NCBI GenBank assembly: GCA_015059865.1
Contig: SUZP01000010.1
Location: 1-45,157 of the forward strand
Direction of reading: 5' to 3'
DNA from: Rikenellaceae bacterium
Lineage (GTDB): Bacteria > Bacteroidota > Bacteroidia > Bacteroidales > Rikenellaceae
Length of the DNA: 45,157 nucleotides
The position numbers were made by a program, and so were the translations under genes. The notes under the pieces are model-generated. The model ran no database searches. It was not told where the DNA came from and worked only from the letters and a program-made list of their open reading frames with translations. Below are positions 7,852 to 15,760 of the stretch, one piece after another; position 1 is the first letter of the stretch, and every line of letters begins with the position of its first letter.

Positions 7852-9795
7852 ATGAAAAACCGATTTTTAGCAATTGTAGTTGCAGTAGCAGTATTTACAA
7901 CATCGGCTACTGCACAAATCACTGGCGTAGAGTTGGCACGAAAGTCGCAGAGTGGTGATATGCTGACTCACAAGAACGAGAAGGTTATTCGCACTGTAGA
8001 AATGGACACCGAGATTGTTGTGTGCGGAGGCGGCCTTGCAGGTATTTGTGCAGCAGTATCGGCTGCCCGCAATGGCTCAAAAGTCATCCTTATACAAGAC
8101 CGTCCTGTACTTGGCGGAAACGCATCGAGCGAGATGCGTATGGGTATCGTTGGCGTTAGAGAGAGTAAATATCAGGAAACCGGAATTCTCGAAGAGATGC
8201 AATGCCGAAACTTCTTCTATAACCCATTGCAGCGTTACCCTCTTTGGGATGATATCTTCTACTCCACCGTTATTGAGGAGCCTAATATCCGACTTCTGCT
8301 CAACACTTCGGTACGCGATGTGGTAATGAACGGCAAGGAAATTGCAGCTGTAAAGTGCTGGAACAGCAACAATTACACCGAGTACACCATTTCGGGTAAA
8401 TTATTCATCGATTGTACAGGAGATGGTATTCTTCGTCTTTCGGGTGCAGAGTATCGCCGAGGAACCGAAGCAAGAACCACATACAACGAGTCCTATTTGT
8501 CAAACGACAAGTCGAACAACCTCACCATGGGTAATTCCATTCTTATTCAGATGCGTAAGACTGACAAGCATCATCCATACAAGGCTCCCGATTGGGCTTA
8601 CCACTACACCGATGCCGATTTCAATTACGACACTCCTCAGCCAACAACTCCTGGACACAAATTCTTGTACAAGATAATACACCGAGTTCACGACAACAAT
8701 TTCTGGTGGGTAGAGTGTTCGAGCGTGAAGTTTGACACTATTTTCGATGCTAACGAGGCCCAATTCGAGTTGAAAAAGATTGCATACGGAATTTGGGAGT
8801 ATATCAAAAATCATCCTGACGGCAGAGGCCACAACTATGAACTCGTATGGATTGGAGCTATTCCAGGAAAGCGCGAATCGACACGCTATGTTGCACCGCA
8901 CACCCTCACACAAGAGGATATTTTATCGGGCGGTCATTTCGAGGATGTTGTTGCATACGGCGGTTGGGACCTTGATGATCACGATCCTAACGGCTTTGAG
9001 AACAGAGGTCCAGCAAGCTATATCTACAAGATTAAGCAGGGATATGGCATTCCTTTCGACTGTTTATACTCTGTAAATGTTCCAAACCTAATGTTTGCTG
9101 GTCGCGATATTTCCACCTCACACATGGCATTCTCGGCTACTCGTGTAATGGCGACTTGCGCACTTATCGGTCAGGCAGCTGGTACTGCGGCAGATATGAT
9201 TATCGACAAAAACACAACTCCTGCTGGTCTGCGCAAAGATTACATAAAAGAGTTACAAGATAGATTGGAGGATGACGACTGTATGTTGCCATATCGTTGG
9301 CGCAAGATCTACCCACTTACTGCTGCAGCGAAGACTCTCGCAGCAAACGAGCCAATGCGCAATGGTATCGACCGCGAGTGGGATGGTACAGACAATGGTG
9401 TATATGCAGCTGTAGGCGACAAACATCTGACCTACACTTGGGATAAGCCAATCACAGCTTCTGGTGTACGCTTCGTCTTCGATTCTGATTTAAAAATTCG
9501 CGGCAAACGAATGCGCAAATTGGAGGAGACATCGGAGCGCAGTCCTATGCCTTCGGAGATGGCTCGCGATTTCCGTGTAGAGGTACGCATACCAGCAAAG
9601 AACAAGAAGGAGAGCAAAGCCTTTGCGAAAAATCCTGAGGCTGGCGAGTGGAAAACTGTAGCAACAGTTACTGACAACTTCCGCCGTCTTGTAAAGTTGA
9701 ATTTCGATGCAGTAAACACCGATGCAGTCCGCATCGTAGTCGATAAGACTTGGGGGGCAGAGAAAGCTCACATCTTCGCTTTCGATGTAAAGTAA
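7852..9795 (+). CDS. Secreted FAD-dependent oxidoreductase (FAD_oxidored family)
   Basis: The 647-residue protein starts with a Sec signal peptide (MKNRFLAIVVAVAVFTTSATAQ). An FAD dinucleotide motif follows, TEIVVCGGGLAGICAAVSAARNG, with the GxGGxxG-like turn and the next acidic strand end VILIQDRPVLGGNASSEM. The FAD-binding C-terminal segment is VPNLMFAGRDISTSHMAFSATRVMATCALIGQAAG. The last 150 residues look like a beta-rich discoidin-type module. This family is expanded in carbohydrate-degrading Bacteroidetes, and many members sit near glycan-utilisation genes. No such gene is adjacent here: promoter and terminator enclose it alone. The substrate is unknown; a periplasmic or surface sugar or glycoside oxidation is a fair guess only. 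Confidence 0.85.
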   Translation: MKNRFLAIVVAVAVFTTSATAQITGVELARKSQSGDMLTHKNEKVIRTVEMDTEIVVCGGGLAGICAAVSAARNGSKVILIQDRPVLGGNASSEMRMGIVGVRESKYQETGILEEMQCRNFFYNPLQRYPLWDDIFYSTVIEEPNIRLLLNTSVRDVVMNGKEIAAVKCWNSNNYTEYTISGKLFIDCTGDGILRLSGAEYRRGTEARTTYNESYLSNDKSNNLTMGNSILIQMRKTDKHHPYKAPDWAYHYTDADFNYDTPQPTTPGHKFLYKIIHRVHDNNFWWVECSSVKFDTIFDANEAQFELKKIAYGIWEYIKNHPDGRGHNYELVWIGAIPGKRESTRYVAPHTLTQEDILSGGHFEDVVAYGGWDLDDHDPNGFENRGPASYIYKIKQGYGIPFDCLYSVNVPNLMFAGRDISTSHMAFSATRVMATCALIGQAAGTAADMIIDKNTTPAGLRKDYIKELQDRLEDDDCMLPYRWRKIYPLTAAAKTLAANEPMRNGIDREWDGTDNGVYAAVGDKHLTYTWDKPITASGVRFVFDSDLKIRGKRMRKLEETSERSPMPSEMARDFRVEVRIPAKNKKESKAFAKNPEAGEWKTVATVTDNFRRLVKLNFDAVNTDAVRIVVDKTWGAEKAHIFAFDVK

Positions 9796-9800
9796 TAAAT

Positions 9801-9824
9801 AAAGGTTGGCGATTGCCGACCTTT
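9801..9824 (+). terminator. Terminator of the FAD oxidoreductase gene
   Basis: AAAGGTTGGC (9801-9810) pairs with GCCGACCTTT (9815-9824), with a GATT loop and one T-G pair, then ATTGCTTTT. It begins 5 bases after the stop. Confidence 0.75.
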
Positions 9825-9841
9825 ATTGCTTTTAGCCATTA

Positions 9842-10075
9842 GGGAGTGTCTAACAAGTTTTTTAGACACTCCCATTTTGCTCGAAGTTGTATAACAAGAG
9901 GGATTTCAAGGCTTAAACCTTCTTCGAAGGCTTTTGGTTGCTCCGGTTCGGCAAAACAAGCATTTGTTTTGCTCTCCCCTTAATCGCAACCTTGCGAAGT
10001 GTGAGAAACCGCAGCATACTTGGCGTATGTGAGGATTTCGAACACGAGTATAACGCAGAAATCACCTTGTTAGAC
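9842..10075. repeat. Structured intergenic element, copy 2 (CCGCAGCATA core)
   Basis: This stretch between convergent genes holds several stems. A perfect 12-bp hairpin GGGAGTGTCTAA/TTAGACACTCCC is at 9842-9873. A hairpin GCAAAACAA/TTTGTTTTGC lies near 9951-9971. The core CCGCAGCATA-N7-TATGTGAGG is at 10009-10034. GTCTAACAAG (9848-9857) and CTTGTTAGAC (10066-10075) form 10-bp inverted ends. The right end runs into the last codons of the patatin gene. The core is shared with 5406-5431, and its central stem has different but still paired bases. Otherwise the gap holds no gene. Confidence 0.65.
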
Positions 10076-11108
10076 AGCTTCTATTTTTTTGCCACCATTT
10101 TCGGTGGGCAGACTCATATTTATCAAGGGCGTCGGACATAAGTTCGCGCCCTTTCTCTACTATCTCCTTTGCAAGAGCGTAGTCCGAGATATCGCCGTAG
10201 GCATCAAACGGCATCTGCACCAAAATATCGGGCTTGCACAACTCAATCATAAGGCGTGAATTGTGCTGATTCATAATAGAGAAGGTGCGGTCGATAAGCC
10301 CGTAGTAGCTTTCACCCCAATCGAGTTCGGGAAGGTTGTCGATATGATTTTCACGGAAGGTGCGCACCTCCTTCATCGCCTCCCAACCCATCGCTCCGAG
10401 AGCCTTCAACTTATCGAACATCGACACCTCGGCATTGCCATTTATCGTAGTCGCCAACGCCCGAACCTCCTCGCGCTTGGCAACCTGTAACTTCTCGTAG
10501 TCGGAGGTCTTCTGCTCGACATCGGCAATGGTCGAACGAATAGCCTCAACATCAAAATAGTTCAGGTCGAAACCAACCAGAATATCGCCTTTCGTGCGTT
10601 GCACACGATTGAGTGGCAGACAGTTAGACGAATGTCCGTCAATCAACATCGTATTACCGTTTTGCACCGGCTTAAAGAGCGACGGAATAGACATCGAAGC
10701 ACGAATTGCCGAGAACAGATCGCCCTTATCGAAGACCACCTCCTCGCCCGTATAGAGGTCGGTAGCAACGGCAGAGAATGGCAGCGGCATCTCCTCGATT
10801 TTGACATCGGGAACGACCTGTTTTATCGCTTCGATAATCTTCTCGCCCTTGACGATATGGTTCATCGAAAAGGAGAGGTCCATCAGCGAAAAGACCTTCC
10901 ATGTGTCGAGCGAAAAGAGCCACTCTTTGAACTCGGCAAGGTGTCCTGCGGCATACACTCCGCCCACCAATGCACCTATCGAGGTACCTGCAACAGCCGT
11001 TACCTCATAGCCTCGCTCCTGCAAGACCTCCAATGCTCCAATATATGCAAATCCTCGTGGTCCGCCACTCGACAGGGCAAGTGCCACCTGCTTTCTCTTT
11101 CTTGACAT
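10062..11108 (-). CDS. Patatin-like phospholipase (RssA/YlbK-type)
   Basis: A 348-residue patatin-family lipid hydrolase. The oxyanion motif is SSGGPRGFAYIGAL, the nucleophile serine lies in GTSIG, and the catalytic aspartate lies in LIDGHSSNCLP, where the usual DGG/DGA is DGH. There is no signal peptide, so it is probably cytosolic or membrane-associated. The substrate is unknown; patatins cleave acyl groups from lipids. The C-terminus is rich in Lys/Arg and Trp. Its last codons (KNRSCLTR) are made of the inverted end of the intergenic repeat, which suggests that the element changed the natural 3' end. The start ATG at 11106-11108 has no clear competitor. Confidence 0.87.
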   Translation of the reverse strand: MSRKRKQVALALSSGGPRGFAYIGALEVLQERGYEVTAVAGTSIGALVGGVYAAGHLAEFKEWLFSLDTWKVFSLMDLSFSMNHIVKGEKIIEAIKQVVPDVKIEEMPLPFSAVATDLYTGEEVVFDKGDLFSAIRASMSIPSLFKPVQNGNTMLIDGHSSNCLPLNRVQRTKGDILVGFDLNYFDVEAIRSTIADVEQKTSDYEKLQVAKREEVRALATTINGNAEVSMFDKLKALGAMGWEAMKEVRTFRENHIDNLPELDWGESYYGLIDRTFSIMNQHNSRLMIELCKPDILVQMPFDAYGDISDYALAKEIVEKGRELMSDALDKYESAHRKWWQKNRSCLTR

Positions 11109-11122
11109 ACTTTCTCTATATT

Positions 11123-11240
11123 GCCGTTAGCCGTTAGCTAAATTAAAAATTAAAAATTAAGAATTAAAAATTCCTTTAATTGTCAATTATCAATTGTCAA
11201 TTTGAAAACTACTCTCTACTCACTACTCGTTACTCACTAA
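11123..11240. repeat. Heptanucleotide repeat mosaic 1
   Basis: Successive blocks of different 7-base units occur: CCGTTAG twice (11124-11137), AATTAAA-type units (11140-11170), a TTCCTTT joint, AATTGTC/AATTATC units (11177-11200), TTTGAAAA, then CTACTCA-like units up to about 11240. The same block order is seen at 27504-27598 and, inverted, at 34386-34564. Confidence 0.8.
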
Positions 11241-11288
11241 TCATGCATTATCTTTTACAAAGATAACGATTATTTGGAATTATTTCAC

Positions 11289-11297
11289 TATCTTTGT
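11289..11297 (+). promoter_or_regulatory. -7 promoter element of ettA
   Basis: TATCTTTGT (11289-11297) fits TAnnTTTGY, 36 bases before the ATG at 11334. A TTTG at 11273-11276 is too close to be an ideal -33. Confidence 0.5.
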
Positions 11298-11333
11298 GCG
11301 ATTATTACGCATATAACAAATAAACAACCAAAT

Positions 11334-13007
11334 ATGGCAGACGAAAAGATTATTTTCTCGATGGTGGGTGTCAGCAAGACCTTTCAAAATCAGAAGAAGG
11401 TCTTGAATAATATCTACCTCTCATTCTTCTATGGAGCGAAAATCGGTATTATCGGTTTGAACGGCTCGGGTAAATCTACCCTGATGAAGATTATTGCAGG
11501 TATCGACAAGAATTTTCAGGGCGAGGTGGTATTCTCACCGGGCTACACAGTGGGCTACTTGGAGCAGGAGCCTCTGCTCGACAACAACAAGACCGTAAAG
11601 GAGGTTGTCGAGGAGGGTTGCGCCGAGACCGCAGCGTTGCTCAAAGAGTACGAGGATATCAATATGAAGCTATGCGAGCCGATGTCGGATGACGAGATGA
11701 ATCGTCTTATCGAGCGTCAGGGCGAACTCTATGAGAAGATTGACCATGTGAACGGCTGGGAGTTGGATAGTGTATTGGAGCGCGCAATGGATGCGTTGCG
11801 TTGCCCTGCACCCGATGAGAATGTAGCCCACCTTTCGGGAGGTGAGCGTCGTCGTGTGGCGTTGTGTCGTCTGCTGTTGCAGCAGCCCGATGTATTGTTG
11901 CTTGATGAGCCTACCAACCACCTTGACGCCGAGTCTATCGACTGGTTGGAGCAGCACTTGCAGCAGTATAAGGGTACGGTAATCGCTGTAACCCACGACC
12001 GTTACTTCTTGGACAATGTAGCGGGTTGGATTCTCGAACTCGACCGTGGCGAGGGTATTCCTTGGAAGGGCAACTATTCGGGTTGGCTCGACCAGAAGAC
12101 CAAGCGTATGGCTATGGAGGAGAAGCAGGAGTCGAAGCGCCGCAAGACCTTGGAGCGCGAGTTGGAGTGGGTTAATATGAACCCATCGGGCCGCCGTGCC
12201 AAGAGCAAGGCTCGTCTGTCGGCTTACGACAAGATGCTCAACGAGGATACAAAGCAGAAGGAGGAGAAGCTCGAAATATACATCCCGAACGGACCTCGCT
12301 TGGGCGATGTTGTTATCGAGGCAAATGGCGTATCAAAGGCGTTTGGAGACCGTGTTCTCTACGAGGGTTTGGACTTCAAGTTGCCACCGGCAGGTATCGT
12401 AGGTGTAATTGGTCCTAACGGTACAGGTAAGACCACATTGTTCCGTATGATTATGGGCTTGGAGGAGCCTACAAGCGGAACTTTCACCGTAGGTCAGACC
12501 GTGAAACTTGCCTATGTGGACCAGCAGCACAAGTCTATTGACCCCGAGAAAACCGTATATGAGGTAATCTCGCAGAATAGCGAGTGGGTGCAGTTGGGCA
12601 ATCGCCAAGTGCCGGCTCGTGCCTATGTGGCTCGTTTTAACTTTACGGGTGCAGACCAAGAGAAGAAGTGTGGCGTTTTGTCGGGTGGTGAGCGAAACCG
12701 CTTGCACCTCGCCTTGGCATTGAAGGAGGAGGGCAATGTAATCCTGCTCGATGAGCCTACCAACGATATCGATGTAAACACCTTGCGTGCATTGGAGGAG
12801 GGCTTGGAGCACTTCGCAGGTTGCGCTGTGGTAATCTCGCACGACCGTTGGTTCTTGGACCGTATCGCTACCCATATTCTCTCGTTCGAGGGCGACTCGA
12901 AGGTTGTATTCTACGAGGGTTCGTACTCAGAGTACGAGGAGTGGAAGAAGGCGCAGGGTATGGATACCACCCCACACCGAGTAAAGTACCGCAAGCTTGT
13001 TGAATAA
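11334..13007 (+). CDS. ettA: ABC-F translation factor EttA
   Basis: A 557-residue protein of two ABC ATPase domains with no membrane part. Domain 1 has Walker A GLNGSGKST (residues 41-49), signature LSGGERRRVALCRLLL and Walker B VLLLDEPTNHLD. The linker (about residues 260-315) is charged and helical. Domain 2 has GPNGTGKTT, LSGGERNRLHLALAL and VILLDEPTNDID. Length and motifs match EttA, which binds the ribosomal E site and gates translation by the ATP/ADP state. I chose the ATG at 11334, not the in-frame TTG at 11274, because a -7 box lies between them and the MADEKIIFSM start matches the family. Confidence 0.93.
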   Translation: MADEKIIFSMVGVSKTFQNQKKVLNNIYLSFFYGAKIGIIGLNGSGKSTLMKIIAGIDKNFQGEVVFSPGYTVGYLEQEPLLDNNKTVKEVVEEGCAETAALLKEYEDINMKLCEPMSDDEMNRLIERQGELYEKIDHVNGWELDSVLERAMDALRCPAPDENVAHLSGGERRRVALCRLLLQQPDVLLLDEPTNHLDAESIDWLEQHLQQYKGTVIAVTHDRYFLDNVAGWILELDRGEGIPWKGNYSGWLDQKTKRMAMEEKQESKRRKTLERELEWVNMNPSGRRAKSKARLSAYDKMLNEDTKQKEEKLEIYIPNGPRLGDVVIEANGVSKAFGDRVLYEGLDFKLPPAGIVGVIGPNGTGKTTLFRMIMGLEEPTSGTFTVGQTVKLAYVDQQHKSIDPEKTVYEVISQNSEWVQLGNRQVPARAYVARFNFTGADQEKKCGVLSGGERNRLHLALALKEEGNVILLDEPTNDIDVNTLRALEEGLEHFAGCAVVISHDRWFLDRIATHILSFEGDSKVVFYEGSYSEYEEWKKAQGMDTTPHRVKYRKLVE

Positions 13008-13012
13008 ATCAA

Positions 13013-13156
13013 CAAAATTGACAATTGAAAATTGATAATTGACAATTTATGGTAAAAACTGCCGTTTTTATGTTATTTATTATTTTTCAAGAGTCAATCA
13101 TAAATAAAATATAAATTCCTTTAATTGTCAATTGTCAACTATCAATTATCAATTAA
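13013..13156. repeat. AATTGxx heptad blocks between ettA and hisS
   Basis: Two blocks flank about 70 bases of AT-rich DNA: AATTGAC/AATTGAA/AATTGAT/AATTGAC at 13017-13046, and TTCCTTT then AATTGTC, AATTGTC, AACTATC, AATTATC, AATTAAG at 13116-13156. The middle contains a weak hairpin AAAAAC-TGCC-GTTTTT. I see no clear promoter motif for hisS here. Confidence 0.7.
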
Positions 13157-13160
13157 GATT

Positions 13161-14504
13161 ATGGCACAGAAACCATCTATTCCAAAGGGAACGCGCGATT
13201 TTTCGCCACTCGAAACGGCTCGCCGTTCATATATTTTCGACACTATCGCCGAGGTGTTCCGCAACTACGGCTTTGCATCTATCGAGACACCTTCGATGGA
13301 GAACCTCTCTACCCTTATGGGTAAGTATGGCGAGGAGGGCGATAAGCTCCTCTTCAAGATTCTCAACTCTGGCGATTTCGGCTCAGGCCTCAACGACGAG
13401 GAGGTACGCCAAGCTCACCGCATCTGCGAGAAGGGTTTAAGATATGACTTGACCGTTCCGTTTGCCCGCTATGTCGTGCAGCACCAGAACGAGATTACAT
13501 TCCCATTCAAGCGTTATCAAATTCAGCCGGTATGGCGCGCTGACCGCCCACAGAAGGGTCGCTATCGTGAGTTCTACCAGTGCGATGTCGATATTATCGG
13601 CTCACGCTCGCTTATGAACGAGGTAGAGCTGATTTCGATTGTGGAGCGCGTATTCGGCAAGCTCGGCATCAATGTAACCCTCAAACTCAACAACCGCAAG
13701 GTACTCTACGGCATTGCCGAAGTTATGGGACATGCCGACAAGATGATTGATATCACCGTAGCCATCGACAAACTCGAAAAGATAGGTCTTGACAATGTTA
13801 AGGCTGAGTTGGCAGAGCGCGGCATCGACGCAGAGGCTGTGGCGAAGTTGGAGCCTATACTCTCGTTGAGTGGCACAACAACCGAGAAGTTGGCACAGCT
13901 CGAAACTATCCTTGCAGCGAGCGAAACCGGCTTGAAGGGCGTAGAGGAGTTGCGCACCGTATTCTCTGCGGTGGAGGCTCTCGGCATCGAGTTAGAGGTT
14001 GAGTTGGACCTCTCGTTGGCGCGTGGTTTGAACTACTACACCGGCGCGATATTCGAGGTTAAGGCGAAGGAGTTTGCAATCGGCTCAATCTGTGGAGGTG
14101 GTCGCTACGACAACCTTACGGGCATCTTCGGTATGCCTGATGTATCGGGCGTGGGTATCTCGTTTGGCGCAGACCGCATCTACGATGTTATGGTAGGTTT
14201 GGAGTTGTTCCCTGCCGATGTAACCTGCTTGACAAAGGTACTCTTCATCAATCTTGGCGAGGCAGAGGGTTTGGCATCGTTGCGTTGCGCAAAGGCGTTG
14301 CGTGATGCAGGTATCTCGACCGAGGTATATCCCGACTCGGCAAAGATGAAGAAGCAGATGGAGTACGCCAACCGCCGACAAATTCCGTATGTTGTCATTA
14401 TCGGCAGCAACGAGTTGGCAGAGGGTAAGGCAACCGTTAAGAATATGACTAACGGCGAACAAGTTTGTGTTCCATTTGAGGAGATTGCAAGCGTTATCAA
14501 ATAG
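13161..14504 (+). CDS. hisS: Histidyl-tRNA synthetase
   Basis: The 447-residue class II synthetase begins [16 protein letters not shown], with the conserved PKGTRDF start of HisRS. Motif 2 is [22 protein letters not shown]. The histidine-specific loops are [15 protein letters not shown] and [10 protein letters not shown]; motif 3 is [17 protein letters not shown]-terminal anticodon-binding domain follows ([26 protein letters not shown]). It charges tRNA-His in the cytosol. The ATG at 13161 is chosen; the upstream in-frame ATG codes only for repeat DNA. A DedA gene follows after 8 bases. Confidence 0.97.
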   Translation: MAQKPSIPKGTRDFSPLETARRSYIFDTIAEVFRNYGFASIETPSMENLSTLMGKYGEEGDKLLFKILNSGDFGSGLNDEEVRQAHRICEKGLRYDLTVPFARYVVQHQNEITFPFKRYQIQPVWRADRPQKGRYREFYQCDVDIIGSRSLMNEVELISIVERVFGKLGINVTLKLNNRKVLYGIAEVMGHADKMIDITVAIDKLEKIGLDNVKAELAERGIDAEAVAKLEPILSLSGTTTEKLAQLETILAASETGLKGVEELRTVFSAVEALGIELEVELDLSLARGLNYYTGAIFEVKAKEFAIGSICGGGRYDNLTGIFGMPDVSGVGISFGADRIYDVMVGLELFPADVTCLTKVLFINLGEAEGLASLRCAKALRDAGISTEVYPDSAKMKKQMEYANRRQIPYVVIIGSNELAEGKATVKNMTNGEQVCVPFEEIASVIK

Positions 14505-14512
14505 TTTTAGAT

Positions 14513-15145
14513 ATGGGATTGGACTCTGCGGAATTGGTACAATGGTATTTGGATAATATGAACTATGGAAGCATCACGCTGCTGATGGCGATTGAGAGTT
14601 CATTTATTCCATTTCCGAGTGAGGTTGTTGTTCCGCCTGCGGCATATAAGGCTGCCGCAAGTGGCGAGCTGAATGTGTGGTTGGTGATATTTTTCGCTAC
14701 GCTTGGTGCGTTAATTGGGGCATTTATCAACTACTACCTTGCTGTATGGTTGGGCAGACCTATCGTCTATAAGTTTGCAAATAGCCGTATCGGACATATG
14801 TGTCTGCTCGATGAGCAGAAGGTCGTAAAGGCGGAGGAGTTCTTCGTGCGCTATGGCGTGGCGGCAACGCTCGTTGGTCGCCTTGTTCCTGCGGTGCGTC
14901 AGCTTATCTCCATTCCTGCGGGCTTGGCACGAATGAATATCGCCAAATTCGCCCTCTTCACCGCTATCGGTGCGGGATTGTGGAATTGCGTATTGGCAGC
15001 ACTCGGCTACTTCCTCGAAGCGGTAGTTCCCGAGGAGCAACTTATCGCTACCGTAACAAAATATAGCCACGAAATCGGCTACGGCATTATGGCGGTGGTG
15101 GCATTGGCTCTCGCCTACCTTATTTATAAAGGAGTGAAGAAATAG
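14513..15145 (+). CDS. DedA/SNARE-associated family membrane protein
   Basis: The 210-residue protein has the DedA domain: a re-entrant helix region ESSFIPFPSEVVVPPAAY with the family's E..(I/P)PS pattern, and a second motif FVRYGVAATLVGRLVPAVRQLISIPAGLARM with conserved G(R)xxP(xx)R. About four to five hydrophobic segments are visible. DedA proteins act in the inner membrane; several flip lipids such as undecaprenyl phosphate or phosphatidylethanolamine. Which lipid applies here is unknown. It is probably co-transcribed with hisS. Heptads AATTGAG, AATTGAG, AATTAAA (15159-15179) follow the stop. Confidence 0.9.
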   Translation: MGLDSAELVQWYLDNMNYGSITLLMAIESSFIPFPSEVVVPPAAYKAAASGELNVWLVIFFATLGALIGAFINYYLAVWLGRPIVYKFANSRIGHMCLLDEQKVVKAEEFFVRYGVAATLVGRLVPAVRQLISIPAGLARMNIAKFALFTAIGAGLWNCVLAALGYFLEAVVPEEQLIATVTKYSHEIGYGIMAVVALALAYLIYKGVKK

Positions 15146-15211
15146 CTGCAAGCTATTTCAATTGAGAATTGAGAATTAAAGATATCGTCGAGCAAGTTGC
15201 TTGGCGATTTT

Positions 15212-15242
15212 TTTGTAAGGATAAAACTTTTTACTATCTTTA
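15212..15242 (+). promoter_or_regulatory. Promoter of the DUF1893-ferredoxin-AKR operon
   Basis: TTTG (15212-15215) then 19 bases then TATCTTTA (15235-15242), one mismatch from TAnnTTTG. The first ATG (15269) is 27 bases downstream. Confidence 0.55.
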
Positions 15243-15268
15243 CATTGGATTTTTATCGAAAATTACGC

Positions 15269-15760
15269 ATGAAAAGGTTTTTAGTTCTATCTCTCTTAAT
15301 TGTAGCGACACTGACAGGTTGCATCTCCAAGAAGAAGGCGCAGCCATCTACGGGAGAGCAGATGCTCGAAATGCTTAACGAACAGGGATTAAGCCTTCTT
15401 GTATACAACAACGAGACTCTATCGACGCACGACAATCGCGGAATACAAGACCTGCTCGAATTGGTAGCCTCGCAGCCTGAACGACTCAAAGGAGCTATTG
15501 TTGCGGATAAGATTATCGGCAAGGCTGCGGCCTCGTTGATGACCTACTGCGGTGTGGTCGAGGTGCATACAAATGTTATATGCACGCCCGCGCGCAAGAT
15601 ATTCGAGAAGGCAGGAATAAAAATATTTGCCGCCAAGGAGGTGCCGATGATTCGCAATCGCGAAAATTCGGGTATGTGCCCTATGGACACCCGATTGGAG
15701 GGTATTGAGGGCGTTGAAGAGTGTGTAGAAATTTTACAAAATATACCGCGCGTATTATGA
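15269..15760 (+). CDS. DUF1893-domain lipoprotein
   Basis: A 163-residue protein with a lipoprotein signal (MKRFLVLSLLIVATLTGC, lipobox LTGC, Cys18). A DUF1893 domain follows: LLVYNNETLSTHDNRGIQDLLELV, then GAIVADKIIGKAAASLMTYCGVVEVHTNVICTPARKIFEKAGI. The fold is related to a deaminase-like domain, but the function is unknown. Two cysteines in the domain (YCGV, VICTPA) and MCPMDTRLEG near the end are conserved-looking. The ATG is chosen for the signal peptide and promoter spacing. Its stop overlaps the next start (ATGA at 15757-15760), so it is tied to the ferredoxin fusion and likely works with it at the membrane. Confidence 0.82.
   Translation: MKRFLVLSLLIVATLTGCISKKKAQPSTGEQMLEMLNEQGLSLLVYNNETLSTHDNRGIQDLLELVASQPERLKGAIVADKIIGKAAASLMTYCGVVEVHTNVICTPARKIFEKAGIKIFAAKEVPMIRNRENSGMCPMDTRLEGIEGVEECVEILQNIPRVL

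Noticed and set aside
9848..10075. Integron attC-like ends: GTCTAAC (RYYYAAC) and GTTAGAC (GTTRRRY)
   Set aside because: The distance (228 bases) is too long for a typical attC, inner L boxes are not seen, there is no integrase, and copy 1 of the same family lacks these ends.
10001..10141. Small forward ORF over the structured element
   Set aside because: Its codons are made of the repeat and the 3' end of the patatin gene; no signal of coding.
11274..11333. Upstream TTG start for EttA
   Set aside because: A -7 promoter box lies at 11289-11297, and the ATG at 11334 matches the family start.
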